Of a DNA stretch of 64,000 nt, positions 63,557 through 64,000 are shown in pieces. The number at the start of each line of letters is the position of its first letter. Within the stretch, counting starts at the first letter, position 1. The position numbers were made by a program, and so were the translations under genes. Where the stretch lies: positions 1 to 64,000 of the forward strand of contig NZ_JACDXX010000004.1 in assembly GCF_020539525.1 (NCBI RefSeq), given 5' to 3'. The notes beneath the pieces were generated by a model, which was given only the letters and a program-made list of their open reading frames with translations, made no database searches and was not told the DNA's origin. This stretch comes from Pseudogemmobacter faecipullorum. Lineage in GTDB: Bacteria > Pseudomonadota > Alphaproteobacteria > Rhodobacterales > Rhodobacteraceae.

Positions 63557-64000
63557 TCAGGGTTTCAGCAGCCTGTAGGCCAGCAGCCCGACAAATTCGC
63601 GGATTGCCGTGGTGGTGAGGCGCAGATTGCGCGGCGCATCGCTGGTAAAAATCGCATTGGGCGAGGCCCGGTAATCGACGGGCCAGGGCAGAATGCCCTG
63701 CCAGCCGGCCTCGGCAAAGCTGTCGGCCGAGCGGGTCATATGGAAGGCGCTGGTCACCAGAAGCCAGGTCTCGCCAGGTTTCGGCTGGATCAGCTCACGC
63801 GTCAGCCGCGCATTTTCGGCGGTGTTGCGGGCAGAGGTTTCCATCACCAAACGCTCAGGCGCGATGCCGAGCTCGCGGTAAAACCGCAGCGCCGCCGGTT
63901 CACCCTCTCTGCCATGGCGGCTGGTCAGATCGGAATAACCGCCGGTGAAAATCAGCTTCGCCCCAGGGAACAGCTGTGCCAGCCGCAGGCCTTCGGTAAA
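63557..64000 (-). CDS. YdcF-like (DUF218) protein, 5' end beyond window
   Basis: The C-terminal about 147 residues, reading leftward from beyond 64000. FTGGYSDLT (near 63920) and ETSARNTAENARLTREL, followed by LLVTSAFHMTRS, are DUF218/YdcF signature blocks. YdcF-like proteins include SanA/ElyC envelope factors. The start and the N-terminal part are outside the window. Confidence 0.8.
   Translation of the reverse strand, partial: FTEGLRLAQLFPGAKLIFTGGYSDLTSRHGREGEPAALRFYRELGIAPERLVMETSARNTAENARLTRELIQPKPGETWLLVTSAFHMTRSADSFAEAGWQGILPWPVDYRASPNAIFTSDAPRNLRLTTTAIREFVGLLAYRLLKP

Noticed and set aside
1-64000. CRISPR array
   Set aside because: No regularly spaced direct repeats with unique spacers were seen; the iteron repeats at 53050 are too close and irregular.

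Overview
The window is chromosomal DNA of a GC-rich alphaproteobacterium, most likely Rhodobacteraceae (Paracoccus/Rhodobacter-like). This rests on gene order (motB-flgE-flgK-flgL-flgI; maf-aroE-coaE-dnaQ beside rho-mnmE-mnmG-rsmG-parA-parB-hemW; rdgB-rph/hrcA-grpE), a two-gene MetH, a HemY with a C-terminal zinc ribbon and a COG4223/mitofilin neighbour. The species was not identified.

Layout. 1-0.73 kb: the end of an IS3-like element cutting a decayed ABC-type ATPase gene. 1.2 kb: tRNA-Pro. 1.4-7.4 kb: a GT87-like membrane protein, leuB and a split metH. 7.5-13.3 kb: a flagellar operon. 13.4-16.2 kb: dnaQ-coaE-aroE-maf. 16.2-16.6 kb: a probable chromosomal replication origin (five good DnaA boxes plus AT-rich tracts). 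16.8-23.6 kb: rho, mnmE, mnmG, rsmG, parA, parB, with six parS-like sites between 14.5 and 24.8 kb. 23.6-46.2 kb: housekeeping genes (hemW, rdgB, rph, hrcA, grpE, mutS, maeB, argG, ilvA, ahcY, gpsA, tsaD, hemD, hemY). 46.2-49 kb: a putative dioxygenase, a non-coding stretch with an IS-end relic, and a DUF2971 gene.

49.08-60.02 kb is the notable region: a 10.9 kb element in tRNA-Thr(CGT), bounded by a 48-bp perfect direct repeat of the tRNA 3' part. It carries a P4-type integrase, an AlpA-like regulator, a RepA-like ATPase, an iteron-type putative origin, and a tightly overlapping head module (head-closure protein, large terminase, HNH nuclease, HK97 capsid, prohead protease, connector, portal). 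No tail, lysis or baseplate gene is present. This matches capsid-forming phage-inducible chromosomal islands, which make their own heads and take tails from a helper phage. The gene order here (terminase first, portal last) differs from the usual head-gene order. Two unrecognised accessory genes sit near its ends.

60.7-64 kb: a TerC/CBS/CorC membrane protein with a terminator-like hairpin in its leader, a GlxA/AraC regulator and a partial YdcF-like protein. Database comparison was not possible; family calls come from reading motifs and overall protein character.
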